From Croceifilum oryzae (GTDB lineage: Bacteria > Bacillota > Bacilli > Thermoactinomycetales > Thermoactinomycetaceae), in NCBI RefSeq assembly GCF_030814315.1, contig NZ_JAUSUV010000003.1:186001-250000 (forward strand): a stretch of DNA of 64,000 nt. Direction: 5' to 3'. The position numbers and the translations under genes were made by a program. Below are positions 51,265 to 60,315 of this stretch, in pieces. The notes beneath the pieces are model-generated. The model worked only from the letters and a program-made list of their open reading frames with translations, did no database searches and was not told where the DNA came from. Every line of letters begins with the position of its first letter. Positions within the stretch are counted from its first letter, which is position 1.

Positions 51265-52377
51265 ATGCTTAACGTAAAAGCTTTCAAGAAAGTTGCTGTT
51301 ACTGCTACTGCTGTCTCTGCTTTAGGTTTAGCTACACTGTTCCCAACCCACACAACGAGTGCTCTCGCGAGTACAGGCTCGGATGCCAAAAAAGGTACAT
51401 CCGTAACGAGTGGACAATCTACAGTGACTGTCGCTGACAAGATTATTGCTACCGGGGAAAAATACCTGGGGACTCCTTACAAATATGGAGCACCATCTGG
51501 CCAGACGAAAGTATTTGATTGTTCAACGTTTACACAGTACGTGTTTGGACAATACGGGATTAAACTTCCAAGAACTTCTGCAAGTCAATACGCTTCGGTA
51601 GGAACTCCTGTTTCGAAGTCAAACTTGCAAGTGGGAGACCTTCTATTCTTCTCATCGAGTAAGTCTGGTAAGGGTAAAGTAGGTCACGTTGGAATCTATG
51701 CAGGTAACAACAGAATTCTTCACACATATGGTCAGGGCGGAGTTCGTTATGATAGTCTAAGCACCAAATGGTTGGCAGCCTCTTATATCGGTGCAAAGCG
51801 TGTTCTTAAGAGTAACACATCTACAAATAACGATACAGATAAACCATCAACTGATGACAGTAAGCCATCAACTGGCGGTAACACAGGTTCAACTGATGAC
51901 AACAAGCCATCAACTGGCAGTAACACAGGTTCAACAGATACAAACAAGCCATCAACTGGTGGTAACACAGGTTCAACAAATAACGAATCTTCACAAGGAT
52001 CTCAACTTGCAGATAAAATTATTGCAACAGGTAACAAGTACTTAGGGACTCCTTATCAATTTGGAGCAAAATCAGGTCAAACAAAAACCTTTGACTGCTC
52101 TTCGTTCCAACAATACATCTTTGGTCAAAATGGGATTAAGCTTCTACGTAGTTCTCGTCAACAAGCTACCCAAGGAACTTCTGTATCAAAAGACGAACTT
52201 CGTAAAGGTGACTTGATCTTCTTTAGAACAAAGTCTTCAAATGGTCAAATTGCACACGTAGCAATGTATGCTGGAGATGGCAAAATCCTTCATACTTATG
52301 GTCCAGGTGGAGTGCGTTACGACAAACTAAGCAACTGGATGAGCACATTCGTGTCCGCAAAGAGAATGATTAAGTAG
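51265..52377 (+). CDS. Secreted two-domain NlpC/P60 peptidoglycan hydrolase
   Basis: ATG 51265 after GAGGAGGA; 370 aa. Signal peptide (residues 1-35, ending ALAS). Domain 1, about 55-175: VFDCSTFTQYVFGQYG (catalytic Cys), VGHVGIYAG (His) and ILHTYGQGG. A low-complexity Thr/Ser/Asp/Gly/Asn linker with the repeat STGGNTGSTDDNKP (about 180-245) joins it to domain 2, about 250-370: TFDCSSFQQYIFGQNG, IAHVAMYAG, ILHTYGPGG. Each is an intact NlpC/P60 endopeptidase core. It has no SH3b or LysM cell-wall binding domain. It likely cleaves D-Glu-type stem peptide bonds. Divergent from the repeat-protein gene and not linked with another. Confidence 0.9.
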   Translation: MLNVKAFKKVAVTATAVSALGLATLFPTHTTSALASTGSDAKKGTSVTSGQSTVTVADKIIATGEKYLGTPYKYGAPSGQTKVFDCSTFTQYVFGQYGIKLPRTSASQYASVGTPVSKSNLQVGDLLFFSSSKSGKGKVGHVGIYAGNNRILHTYGQGGVRYDSLSTKWLAASYIGAKRVLKSNTSTNNDTDKPSTDDSKPSTGGNTGSTDDNKPSTGSNTGSTDTNKPSTGGNTGSTNNESSQGSQLADKIIATGNKYLGTPYQFGAKSGQTKTFDCSSFQQYIFGQNGIKLLRSSRQQATQGTSVSKDELRKGDLIFFRTKSSNGQIAHVAMYAGDGKILHTYGPGGVRYDKLSNWMSTFVSAKRMIK

Positions 52378-52411
52378 TAATGAGCTAATGCTATAAAAAG
52401 GTTGGCACAGT

Positions 52412-52468
52412 AAAACCATTTATCCGACTGATCCGATTGGATTTAGGATAAATGGTTTTCTTTTTTGT
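52412..52468. terminator. Bidirectional terminator
   Basis: AAAACCATTTATCC (52412-52425) pairs with GGATAAATGGTTTT (52446-52459), followed by CTTTTTTG; it ends the NlpC gene and the facing YheC/D operon. Confidence 0.85.
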
Positions 52469-52942
52469 TTAACCGATTGGTTCCGATTGTACGACTTCCT
52501 CTTTTACAAAGTTTCCCCCGCCTAGCCATAAAGTTGGCTTTCCTGTAGGACCTTTCATGAGATGAAATGCTTTTAATCCGCATGAAAAGCACAGCTTTAA
52601 GCTAGGGATATTATCACATGCGACTCGTGTATAAACCTTTCCTAACTGCTGTAATGCTTGATTAAGTAATGTTTCTCCAACCCCATGTTTTCGAAACTCC
52701 GGATGTACGACAATCATTGCTTCTTTTCGTCCATAATCCCCCATAATCATCGCACCCGCTATTTTGTTTTCTTTCCATGTAATGGCGACCCAGTTTCCAT
52801 CTTTGACTTCGTTTAGGGGTAATTGCCTAAACCATCTAATTCCTTTTGCTGTGATTCGGCCATCACTATATTTTTTTAAAAAAGCGATGAGAGGATCTTT
52901 AGCGCGCCCTACTTCCTCAGATGAAAGTGTTTTTGTTCTCAT
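52469..52942 (-). CDS. GNAT N-acetyltransferase, last gene of the ATP-grasp operon
   Basis: 157 aa; ATG 52942 overlaps the stop of the preceding ATP-grasp gene (52939), so translation is coupled. EVKDGNWVAITWKENKIAGAMIMGDYG, then VVHPEFRKHGVGETLLNQALQQLG (acetyl-CoA loop R-K-H-G-V-G) identify the GNAT fold, and SLKLCFSCGLKAFHLMKG the final helix-strand. It is the last gene of the four-gene YheC/D unit. An acetylated or aminoacylated spore molecule could be the shared substrate, by inference. Confidence 0.82.
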   Translation of the reverse strand: MRTKTLSSEEVGRAKDPLIAFLKKYSDGRITAKGIRWFRQLPLNEVKDGNWVAITWKENKIAGAMIMGDYGRKEAMIVVHPEFRKHGVGETLLNQALQQLGKVYTRVACDNIPSLKLCFSCGLKAFHLMKGPTGKPTLWLGGGNFVKEEVVQSEPIG

Positions 52943-54261
52943 ACTTTTATCTCCTGATTCTTTTTAGCCTTTTCACTTAGATAGAGGCTATATTGAATGA
53001 GTCTACGTAGAGATTTCTCACGAATATTGGGTTCATCAAATTTCATCGGTTTCGCATTTGCTTCGAAAAACCACGGACGACCGTTGCTTTCAAGTCCGAT
53101 ATCCATTGACATCTCACCTAGAGGATATCCTTGTTTCTTTTCAATGGTTTTGGCAATCGTGATCCCGATTCTTTCTAATTTATCGCGAAGTTTTTTGGCT
53201 TCTTGATCGCCAAATATGGATGTAAACACTTTGGAGGCACTTTCAATTCGCCCGCCCATCGGAACATGTGTCGTGATGGCTTTTTCTCCTGCTACCCGAA
53301 TTCCAACTCCCGTAAGTCCCCATTCTCCGTTTATGTTTTTTTGGAATAGCATCCGAACATCAAATGGACAATTTCTATAATGAGCGAGCGGGATGTATTG
53401 TTGGGCGATGTAGGCACGACGTTGTAGGAATGGGGTAATCACACGCCATACGTCGGATATAGTCCCTAAGTTGTAACGTTTTTTCTCTCGTAAAGTTTGG
53501 ATGATACATTCATATCCAGCTGGTTTCCTCGTCACTTTCATCATCCCGATGCCAGCTTTGCCTTCAATGGGCTTTAGCATAATGGAATCGTGGGAGCTTA
53601 GGAGAGATCTTAAGACGGATTCTTGATCGATTTGCATCGTGACAGGAAGATATTTGGCACAGTTTTCATCTGAGGAGAGCTGTTTGTGTAGGGTCCATTT
53701 GTCGAAGTAATGAGGATTGAAAATAGGAGTGGATGAATGTTTAATCTTCTTTAAAACAGCTTGAACACTCATTTGTTTTTCTGCTTTTCGACTCGGAATG
53801 CGGTTGTAGATCACATTGGGTCTTGGAAGGATGGCCGGAATCCATTTAATTTTCTTGGACCTACTGTCGAGTAGATACCCTTTTACGACATCATCTGATT
53901 GGGAGAGGTATTTGGGTGTTGTTACATAGACCGTGACACCCATTTTTTTTCCCATTTTGATAATATCGCGAAAATTATAGTGGTTACCAGAAAATGGATG
54001 TCGATTATCAGAGCTGAGGATTGCAATAAACGGGCCAGCTAATATTTTTCCGTTTTCCTTTTTACGTAATCGAGTCGGAACAACCTGATGTAAGTTATGA
54101 GGTGGAGTCAGATTAATCGGGAGATCTACTTCTGATTTTCCATCAAGCGAGATCGGGAGTGTTTTTCGGTTTTGCAGGGAGCGATGAAAGGAAGGGTGAG
54201 GAAAAAATGTATGAGGCTTTCCGTTGGCGAGGGAAAGCCAGCCAGTTGGTAAATGATCCAT
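52939..54261 (-). CDS. YheC/YheD-type ATP-grasp protein (copy 4)
   Basis: 440 aa, ATG 54261. YheC/YheD (endospore coat-associated) family: IYNRIPSRKAEKQMSVQAVL, PHYFDKWTLHKQLSSDE, SIMLKPIEGKAGIGMMKV (ATP-grasp glycine loop), DVRMLFQKN, GEMSMDIGLESNGRPWFFEANAKP (metal/ATP Glu and Asn). The N-terminal portion is shorter and different from copies 1 and 2. ATP-grasp enzymes ligate a carboxylate to an amine through an acyl phosphate. Operon: stop overlaps the GNAT gene, and it follows copy 3 with a 14-base gap. Confidence 0.9.
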   Translation of the reverse strand: MDHLPTGWLSLANGKPHTFFPHPSFHRSLQNRKTLPISLDGKSEVDLPINLTPPHNLHQVVPTRLRKKENGKILAGPFIAILSSDNRHPFSGNHYNFRDIIKMGKKMGVTVYVTTPKYLSQSDDVVKGYLLDSRSKKIKWIPAILPRPNVIYNRIPSRKAEKQMSVQAVLKKIKHSSTPIFNPHYFDKWTLHKQLSSDENCAKYLPVTMQIDQESVLRSLLSSHDSIMLKPIEGKAGIGMMKVTRKPAGYECIIQTLREKKRYNLGTISDVWRVITPFLQRRAYIAQQYIPLAHYRNCPFDVRMLFQKNINGEWGLTGVGIRVAGEKAITTHVPMGGRIESASKVFTSIFGDQEAKKLRDKLERIGITIAKTIEKKQGYPLGEMSMDIGLESNGRPWFFEANAKPMKFDEPNIREKSLRRLIQYSLYLSEKAKKNQEIKV

Positions 54262-54275
54262 CTATTATCCTCTCC

Positions 54276-55637
54276 TTAAATAAATTCTGCTAACTTCAGA
54301 CTATATTCGGTGATACAACGTGCTGATTTTCGACCGGCATCTTTGAGGCTTGGATGGAGGAAAATGTGTCTTCCGGGTTTGGAATTGGATTCAAACATCC
54401 ATATTTTTCGATTTTGATCAATTCCCATATCCAACCCTAATTCTCCGAGTGGCTCTTGAAGTTGTTTTTCGAGTGATTCGGCAATCGTGATAGAGGCTTT
54501 TTCTAATTGACTTTTGATTCGCTGTGAGTCTTCGCCAAAGGTGACACGGAATAGATCTTCAGTAGGGACAACGGTGCCGCCTGTGCGCATGTGAGTCGTA
54601 ACACTCCCACTCCCGGCCGCTTTGGCCCCTATGGCCACGACCTTCCATTTACCGGTATAGTCTTTATGCAGATGAACTCTAAAATCGACCGGATTATCTT
54701 TTATTTTAATAAGATGGATCCCTTGCTGAGCGAGATAGCCTTGAAAGCGTCCTCCTCTTCCAAAGAAATGGGTAATTAATTTGGAGAGGGATGAGAAACG
54801 ATGGACGAAACTTTTTTTCCCTTGATTAAAACGGCAATTGTATCCTTTTTGTGGATGGCGTGTCACCTTAAATATTCCTAGACCTAAGCTCCCTCTAGCT
54901 GGTTTTAGATATACCATAGAGTGTTGATCCATCATTCGTTGTAGCGTAGATAAAGAAGGGGCTAAGACCGTTTCGGGAATGTATGGATTGGCTTTGGAGT
55001 TAGTACTCAGATGTTGGTGAATGGTCCATTTATTGAAGAAACCTTGATTAAAAATGGGGATTTGAGCCACATTTCGTAGTCGACTCACGGTCGACCCTAT
55101 AGAGTATAAGGTTTCTGCTTTGCGATTTGGAGAGCGTTCATGAATGACGTCTGGGAAAGGGAAGGTCTTCTTGCTCCAGCTACTATTCTGATAATGCCAT
55201 CCTTGTATCACTTTTTTCTGCCAATCAATCATGTCTGGAGTGAATACATACATACAAGGATATAGAGCGGAGCCAGCTGATGTAAAGTAGCTGAAGAGTC
55301 TAGACCGTGATCCAAAAGGTTTACTCGCATCACCCGTAAATCCCGTGGTAAGAATCCCGATTACAGGGCCGATCCGGAGACGACGATCTTGATAGGTAAC
55401 CAGAAGTTTCCCGCTATAAGAAAGAGCGAGGCTCTGAGCAAGCGAGCGGGAAACATGGATTCTGCCATCTGACGATTTATTGATAATCACCCGTGTTTCA
55501 ACGTTTTTTTTCCCAAATCCAACTTTGATGGTTTGACCTTTCGAGATTCGAAAGTGTTCCATTAAGCTACGGGAAAGTGCGATGGTAGGTGATTGTAAAT
55601 GAGAAGCAATCGATACTTGGCAAATGATCGGATTCAT
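54276..55637 (-). CDS. YheC/YheD-type ATP-grasp protein (copy 3)
   Basis: 453 aa, ATG 55637 preceded by GGAGGG. N-terminal about 110-residue domain (SLMEHFRISKGQTIKVGFGKK, RLRIGPVIGILT) as in YheD, then ATP-grasp: IHERSPNRKAETLYSI, FNQGFFNKWTIHQHLS, VYLKPARGSLGLGIFKVTRHP (Gly loop), DFRVHLHKDYTG and GELGLDMGIDQNRKIWMFESNSKPG. One of four paralogues in tandem here. Usual Bacillus species have two (yheC, yheD). Spore-coat location is known for YheD only. Confidence 0.9.
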   Translation of the reverse strand: MNPIICQVSIASHLQSPTIALSRSLMEHFRISKGQTIKVGFGKKNVETRVIINKSSDGRIHVSRSLAQSLALSYSGKLLVTYQDRRLRIGPVIGILTTGFTGDASKPFGSRSRLFSYFTSAGSALYPCMYVFTPDMIDWQKKVIQGWHYQNSSWSKKTFPFPDVIHERSPNRKAETLYSIGSTVSRLRNVAQIPIFNQGFFNKWTIHQHLSTNSKANPYIPETVLAPSLSTLQRMMDQHSMVYLKPARGSLGLGIFKVTRHPQKGYNCRFNQGKKSFVHRFSSLSKLITHFFGRGGRFQGYLAQQGIHLIKIKDNPVDFRVHLHKDYTGKWKVVAIGAKAAGSGSVTTHMRTGGTVVPTEDLFRVTFGEDSQRIKSQLEKASITIAESLEKQLQEPLGELGLDMGIDQNRKIWMFESNSKPGRHIFLHPSLKDAGRKSARCITEYSLKLAEFI

Positions 55638-55650
55638 AAAAACCCTCCTA

Positions 55651-56784
55651 CTAGTTCACTAAAAGAGATTGTGCATACTGCATAGGTAGCTGAATAGAAC
55701 GTTTTCGTATTTCGTGTTCACCTGTGCGCAAAAAGATCATGCGTCCAGGCTTAGAATTGATCTCTAGAATCCAAACCTTCCCATTACGATCGATTCCAAC
55801 ATCAAGTCCAAGCTCAAGGAGGGTACCATGATTTTCTTCGATAAAGTTTGGAACCACAGATGCTAGTTTTTGGATATCCTCGTTGATTTTTTCAACTTGT
55901 TCGGATGTGAAATGCTGCTTGATAAAGGGGAGGAGTCTGTGAGCATTTCCACCACCATGTAGATTAGAAGTGATGCTATTTGGCTTTCCAGCTCGGATGG
56001 CCATGCCTGTGGTCTCCCATTCCTGCTCTTTATTTTTCTGGATGAGGATTCGTAAGTCGAATGGCTGACCGTCCGGAGTGGAAAGGCTCAAATATGGCTG
56101 AATGACGAAGCGGGTCGTGCCGATGTATTGTTGAATCCAGTTGCGTAATTGTGTTTTGGTCTCCACGATGGTCTGGAAAGATTGATTCTTTCGATCGCGA
56201 CCTTTTATATAAAACCCTTTTCTTTTTATGAGTTGGAAGACAGCTACGACTCCGACTCCATGACTTCCGCCATTTGGCTTGATCACAATATGGGTATAGC
56301 GATCTAAGAAATCAAATACTTGAGCCGTAGATTGATAAGTTACGGTTTCAGGAAGGTAAGGCATGATTTCTTTATTCGCTCGAAGGATGGAGTAGGTTTG
56401 GATTTTGCCGCTGAGCGGACGTCCTAAAATTTTGATAGAAGGGTCTTGGTTTAGGAGAGCGAGATAGGGTCTATAGGTGAGATAGTGATTGCTTGTATTG
56501 TAAAAACAGCGGTCATAGATTAGATTCGGTATGGGTCTGGTTACCATTTCCCATGAATCTTTTTCGGCGGTTGGGATATAACCTGTAGCCGTTCGCCGCT
56601 GCCAATTCATCATTTTCGGATTAAATACGAAGATATTAATTCCTAATGGTTTTCCAGCTTCAGCTAGGAGTCGAAAAAAGCCACTTTCGCCAAATGGGCG
56701 CTTTTTCTCGTTTTTTCCTCCACATATTAGTATGCCTAGAACATGTTGGTTAGCAGTTGATTTGCGTAGTATAGGATCCTTCAT
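55651..56784 (-). CDS. YheC/YheD-type ATP-grasp protein (copy 2, short N-terminus)
   Basis: 377 aa from ATG 56784, overlapping the stop of copy 1 by four bases. It lacks the N-terminal domain of copies 1 and 3 and begins directly at the ATP-grasp pre-domain (VLGILICGGKNEKKRPFGESG). LIYDRCFYNTSNHYLTYRPYL, HIVIKPNGGSHGVGVVAVFQL (Gly loop), FDLRILIQKNKE and LLELGLDVGIDRNGKVWILEINSKPGR complete it. Being without the domain, it resembles YheC more than YheD. The catalytic residues look intact. Substrate unknown. Confidence 0.88.
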   Translation of the reverse strand: MKDPILRKSTANQHVLGILICGGKNEKKRPFGESGFFRLLAEAGKPLGINIFVFNPKMMNWQRRTATGYIPTAEKDSWEMVTRPIPNLIYDRCFYNTSNHYLTYRPYLALLNQDPSIKILGRPLSGKIQTYSILRANKEIMPYLPETVTYQSTAQVFDFLDRYTHIVIKPNGGSHGVGVVAVFQLIKRKGFYIKGRDRKNQSFQTIVETKTQLRNWIQQYIGTTRFVIQPYLSLSTPDGQPFDLRILIQKNKEQEWETTGMAIRAGKPNSITSNLHGGGNAHRLLPFIKQHFTSEQVEKINEDIQKLASVVPNFIEENHGTLLELGLDVGIDRNGKVWILEINSKPGRMIFLRTGEHEIRKRSIQLPMQYAQSLLVN

Positions 56785-58223
56785 CTCGGTTTCCTCCTTT
56801 TTGGTATAGATTGTAAATAGCCTTGGTGTGGAGGATGGGAGTGCCTGTTACGGGTGTGTTCGCTAGTAAGGTGAATGGTGTACTCCATAAGACGGACCAC
56901 AGAAGGCCTAGCAGATAATGTTGGATTGTGAACGGTGTCGTCGGTTTTGGATGGCTTAGAATTTATCTCGATTAACCAAAGGCGTCCATTTTGATCTAAT
57001 GCAAGGTCGATTCCTAGTTCGGCAAAGTGTCCGTCTACTTGATGTTCAAATGAGGTGGCAATGGATTTTGCGACATTTCGAATTTGAGCACTCGTTAGTT
57101 TGTTACGTAGATCACCTAGTTCAGATAAAATATCCTTGACCCGGCGAAGAGTTCCCCCTTTTGCTACGTTGGAGACGATTTGCTGATCACCCGCTATTCT
57201 GGCTATAGAGGAGGTAACAGCCCATTCGCCTGTTTTGTTTTTTTGTACGAGGATTCGGAAGTCAAGAGCCCGATTCTGAAAGCGTACCAGTTGCAGACCT
57301 TGTTGAATGAGATAGGCGCGCTTTTTAACCTTGTTTCTCAAGATATGGTTTAGTTCGGTAAAGGTTTGGGCTGTATGACTGGTAGTGGTGCCGTTTTGTA
57401 CAGAGGATTGAGCAATCCACTTATCGTCTTTTCGAATGACGCGAATAATTCCATCACCGAGACTTCCGTTTGTCGGTTTTAGATACAGGCTGGGATATTT
57501 TTTTGTCATACTTTTAAGCGTTTCTGTGCTTAGATAATACGTTTCAGGAAGCATTTCGGCGGCTTCTTCATCTTGGATTAATAGCTGATGGACTTGCATT
57601 TTATTTAGGAACCGATCATTAAAAAATGGGATAGAGCAAGAGTCTTTGAGATGTTCAACCATTCTTTGTACAGATGCCGTTCTTTCGATGCGTCTAGAGG
57701 TGATTCGATTATAGATCACATCGGGTAAGGGAAGTAAAACACGTTTCCATTTGCCCTGGTCTTTCACATAGCCTTGGATACTCCGACTCTCTAGATGAAT
57801 GAGATCAGGCGAGATGACGGCAATCCGTAACCCATGGTTGTCAGCTGCTTGCACGCATTCATCGAGGAATTTGGTGATCTCTCCAAATGGAGCATCTGTC
57901 CCCTCCTTGGGATGTGAATTAATTAAGATGCCAAGGAGCGGTCCGAGCTTTAATCGTCTTGTTATGTTATCAAAATAGGCGGAAATGGTGGTTTCGTTTT
58001 CAATTCGTAAATGTGTAGCAAGTTTAGAGCTGATTCGTAAGACGGGGTTATTACTTTGCCGAATCGATGCGTATCCCGTTTCTGTTGCTGAGCCGAATGA
58101 AATCCTAAAGGGGGAACCTTGGATTCCTAATTTTTCAGCAAGCGTCTGGCATAGTACCATGTTTATATGAGCGGGAAAGTGGCGTTCATGTAGAACCTGG
58201 ATTTGGATTTTTGCTTGCCCCAT
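56781..58223 (-). CDS. YheC/YheD-type ATP-grasp protein (copy 1)
   Basis: 480 aa, the longest copy, ATG 58223; first gene of the operon. It has the N-terminal domain (KIQIQVLHERHFPAHINM; LKLGPLLGILINSHP), then IYNRITSRRIERTASVQ, PFFNDRFLNKMQVHQLLI, SLYLKPTNGSLGDGIIRVIRKDD (Gly loop), DFRILVQKNKTGEW and FAELGIDLALDQNGRLWLIEINSKPS. A Lys/Arg/His-rich tail (NRHSHPPHQGYLQSIPKRRKPR) follows. Its upstream gap is shared with yheA (plus strand, divergent), the neighbour also found in B. subtilis. Confidence 0.9.
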   Translation of the reverse strand: MGQAKIQIQVLHERHFPAHINMVLCQTLAEKLGIQGSPFRISFGSATETGYASIRQSNNPVLRISSKLATHLRIENETTISAYFDNITRRLKLGPLLGILINSHPKEGTDAPFGEITKFLDECVQAADNHGLRIAVISPDLIHLESRSIQGYVKDQGKWKRVLLPLPDVIYNRITSRRIERTASVQRMVEHLKDSCSIPFFNDRFLNKMQVHQLLIQDEEAAEMLPETYYLSTETLKSMTKKYPSLYLKPTNGSLGDGIIRVIRKDDKWIAQSSVQNGTTTSHTAQTFTELNHILRNKVKKRAYLIQQGLQLVRFQNRALDFRILVQKNKTGEWAVTSSIARIAGDQQIVSNVAKGGTLRRVKDILSELGDLRNKLTSAQIRNVAKSIATSFEHQVDGHFAELGIDLALDQNGRLWLIEINSKPSKTDDTVHNPTLSARPSVVRLMEYTIHLTSEHTRNRHSHPPHQGYLQSIPKRRKPR

Positions 58224-58416
58224 GACAATCCCCTTCCGCCAGAAAAATCACTACTGCAATCTATGTGGGCAAGTATAAGAGGGTGCGGAAAAAGGGCTTG
58301 ACCAACCGTATGACTAGGCGATTTTTCGTTACGAGATAATTAATAGCACTTCTATCTCTAGCCAGAAGATGATAAACTAATATGGAAGTATTTTGAAAAT
58401 GAAAGGGATGATCATA

Positions 58417-58761
58417 ATGGAGAATCCATACGATTTTGCATATGGAATGGTTAATGCCATAAGAGAATCAGATGTGTACCTAGAGTTGAAAAAGCTAAAA
58501 AGCGAGCTGGAGACCAATGAAAGCTATAAAGAGATGTTGAAAGGCTATCATCAATTACATATCACGATGCAGAAGATTCGCATGCAAGGAATCGAGCCAA
58601 CGGACGAGTTTAAAGAGGGAGCAGAGAAAATTACTCTAGCTATTCAAGAAGTTCCTGTTATTATGCAATATTTGCAAGCAGAAGAAAGATTTGGTGCTAC
58701 GATGAAGGATCTCCAGACGATTATGCTAGCGCCTGTTCAAGAGATTATGGATTTTTCTTAA
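58417..58761 (+). CDS. yheA: YheA/YlbF-family protein
   Basis: ATG 58417 follows GAAAGGG by nine bases; upstream in-frame ATGs overlap that site. 114 aa. MENPYDFAYGMVNAIRESDVYLELKKLKSELETNESYKEML and EVPVIMQYLQAEERFGATMKDLQTIM match the YheA (UPF0342)/YlbF fold, all-helical. In B. subtilis yheA is beside yheB-yheC-yheD, so the divergent pairing here is conserved synteny. Function unknown; YlbF relatives take part in RNA maturation and competence/sporulation control. Gene ends 25 bases before ytkL. Confidence 0.87.
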   Translation: MENPYDFAYGMVNAIRESDVYLELKKLKSELETNESYKEMLKGYHQLHITMQKIRMQGIEPTDEFKEGAEKITLAIQEVPVIMQYLQAEERFGATMKDLQTIMLAPVQEIMDFS

Positions 58762-58786
58762 GGTAAGCTTCAGGGAGAGTGGAACA

Positions 58787-59479
58787 TTGAAAATTACATT
58801 TCACGGTCATGCGGCGGTTGAAATCATACATCAAGGACTCCATTTTTGGATTGATCCGTTTCTTACTGGAAATCCCGCTGCTGCGGCACAGGTAGAGGAT
58901 CAAAAAGCAGATGTGATTTTACTGACACACGGTCATAACGATCATGTGGGAGATACGATCGCATTGGCAGAGAAGTCCGACGCTTTGGTTATTGCTCCTT
59001 ATGAACTAGCTCTTTATTTAGAGGGAAAGGGCGTTGCCCGGACTCACGGGATGGGGATCGGCGGTCCATATGATTTTCCATTTGGGAGAGTTATGTATAC
59101 AAACGCCATCCATGGTAGTAGTTTTGTAGATCCAGAGACCAATCAAATCATCTATGCGGGTCAACCGGGTGGTATTCTAGTTACATTAGGTGACCGAACC
59201 ATCTATCATGCTGGAGATACCTCTTTATTCTCGGATATGAAACTGATAGGGATTGGGCAAAAAATAGATCTAGCCCTTCTTCCAATCGGAGGAAACTTTA
59301 CCATGGGGCCACAAGAAGCTCTGCTTGCGGCCGAGTGGATTGGGGCAGAGAAATATGTTCCAATTCACTATAATACGTTTCCACCGATTAAGCAGGATGG
59401 GGAAAAGTTTGTGAGAGACTTACAGGAAAAAGGCCTAGAAGGGGTTGTCCTAGAGCCTCATGAATCTCTCCATTTATAG
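58787..59479 (+). CDS. ytkL: UPF0173 metallo-hydrolase YtkL
   Basis: TTG 58787 follows GGGAGAG; 230 aa, family size. MKITFHGHAAVEI, VILLTHGHNDHVGDTIALAEK (HxHxDH motif), IYHAGDTSLFSDM (Asp ligand), LLPIGGNFTMGPQEA and VPIHYNTFPPI complete the metallo-beta-lactamase fold of the UPF0173 family. Its natural substrate is not known. In B. subtilis ytkL lies next to ytoI; here ytoI is 3.9 kb further on. Confidence 0.92.
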   Translation: MKITFHGHAAVEIIHQGLHFWIDPFLTGNPAAAAQVEDQKADVILLTHGHNDHVGDTIALAEKSDALVIAPYELALYLEGKGVARTHGMGIGGPYDFPFGRVMYTNAIHGSSFVDPETNQIIYAGQPGGILVTLGDRTIYHAGDTSLFSDMKLIGIGQKIDLALLPIGGNFTMGPQEALLAAEWIGAEKYVPIHYNTFPPIKQDGEKFVRDLQEKGLEGVVLEPHESLHL

Positions 59480-59486
59480 AGATCGC

Positions 59487-59535
59487 AAAAACGGTAGACC
59501 ATGTCTTCAAAAGGACATGATCTACCGTTTTTTTA
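59487..59535. terminator. Bidirectional terminator
   Basis: AAAACGGTAGA...ATGTC pairs with GACAT...TCTACCGTTTT in a long imperfect stem, ending in TTTTTTT; shared by ytkL and the facing methyltransferase gene. Confidence 0.85.
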
Positions 59536-59537
59536 TG

Positions 59538-60137
59538 TTAAGCATCCTCAAATGTCAAATTATATAAACCTGCAATTTCTTCAATTAATTCTTTATTCCT
59601 AGATAGGACTCCCAATCCAGCTGAATGTGAGAAGTAGCAACGATATAGATTAGATTCATCATAAACTCTCTTTACATCGGGATAAGAGACTACATCATGC
59701 ATAATCATAACTCCATTTTCTTGTAGATGAGGTAGCCAATGATGGAAGTCTTTTTTAGCACTCTCATATATATGAAAGCCGTCTATATGAAGGATATCAA
59801 TAGATTGTGTCCATGTCTGAGCGACTTCGGTAAAATCGCCCTGTATAACTTGAATATTATCGATACCATATTTTTCTTCTAAAATACTTTTCGTTCCCAC
59901 CACAAAATCGTACGTGTTCTTAAACCCTGCATGTTCATCCCCTTGAAAATGATCTACACCATAGACAGTACCAATCTTAGGCGTAGCTAGAGAGAACATA
60001 GAATATCCCAAGTCAACACCTAAGTCTACAGTCACATTGGGTTGCAATCTCTGTACGAGCCACATTGCAAATTGCTCATGCCCTCTCCAAGCTGTCTGGA
60101 TATGCTGAACTTCAATTGGAATATCCAAATCTATCAT
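59538..60137 (-). CDS. Class I SAM-dependent methyltransferase, copy 1
   Basis: 199 aa. QTAWRGHEQFAMWLVQRLQPNVTVDLGVDLGYSMFSLATPKIGTVYGVDHF (SAM motif I VDLGVD and motif II acidic residue), IDNIQVIQGDFTEVAQTWTQSIDILHIDGFHIYESAKKDFHHWLPHLQENGVMIMHDV. Similar to the Methyltransf_24/cephalosporin-hydroxylase group (rhamnosyl and glycan methyltransferases). Divergently transcribed from the 60316 gene. About three-quarters identical to copy 2 at 61587, so they arose by local duplication. Confidence 0.85.
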   Translation of the reverse strand: MIDLDIPIEVQHIQTAWRGHEQFAMWLVQRLQPNVTVDLGVDLGYSMFSLATPKIGTVYGVDHFQGDEHAGFKNTYDFVVGTKSILEEKYGIDNIQVIQGDFTEVAQTWTQSIDILHIDGFHIYESAKKDFHHWLPHLQENGVMIMHDVVSYPDVKRVYDESNLYRCYFSHSAGLGVLSRNKELIEEIAGLYNLTFEDA

Positions 60138-60315
60138 CGCCTCTCTATGGGATCAGAATTCTAAATATAGTATGTATACGAAAAGGGATTGTAACAACGG
60201 ATGTCTATAAAAATCAAAAAATAGAAAAATAGACCTACGCAGAGTGTACACACCTTATAGAATGAAATTCATAGATTATAGAGTAAGGAAAATAAAGCAG
60301 GGAAGGTGACGGAAC

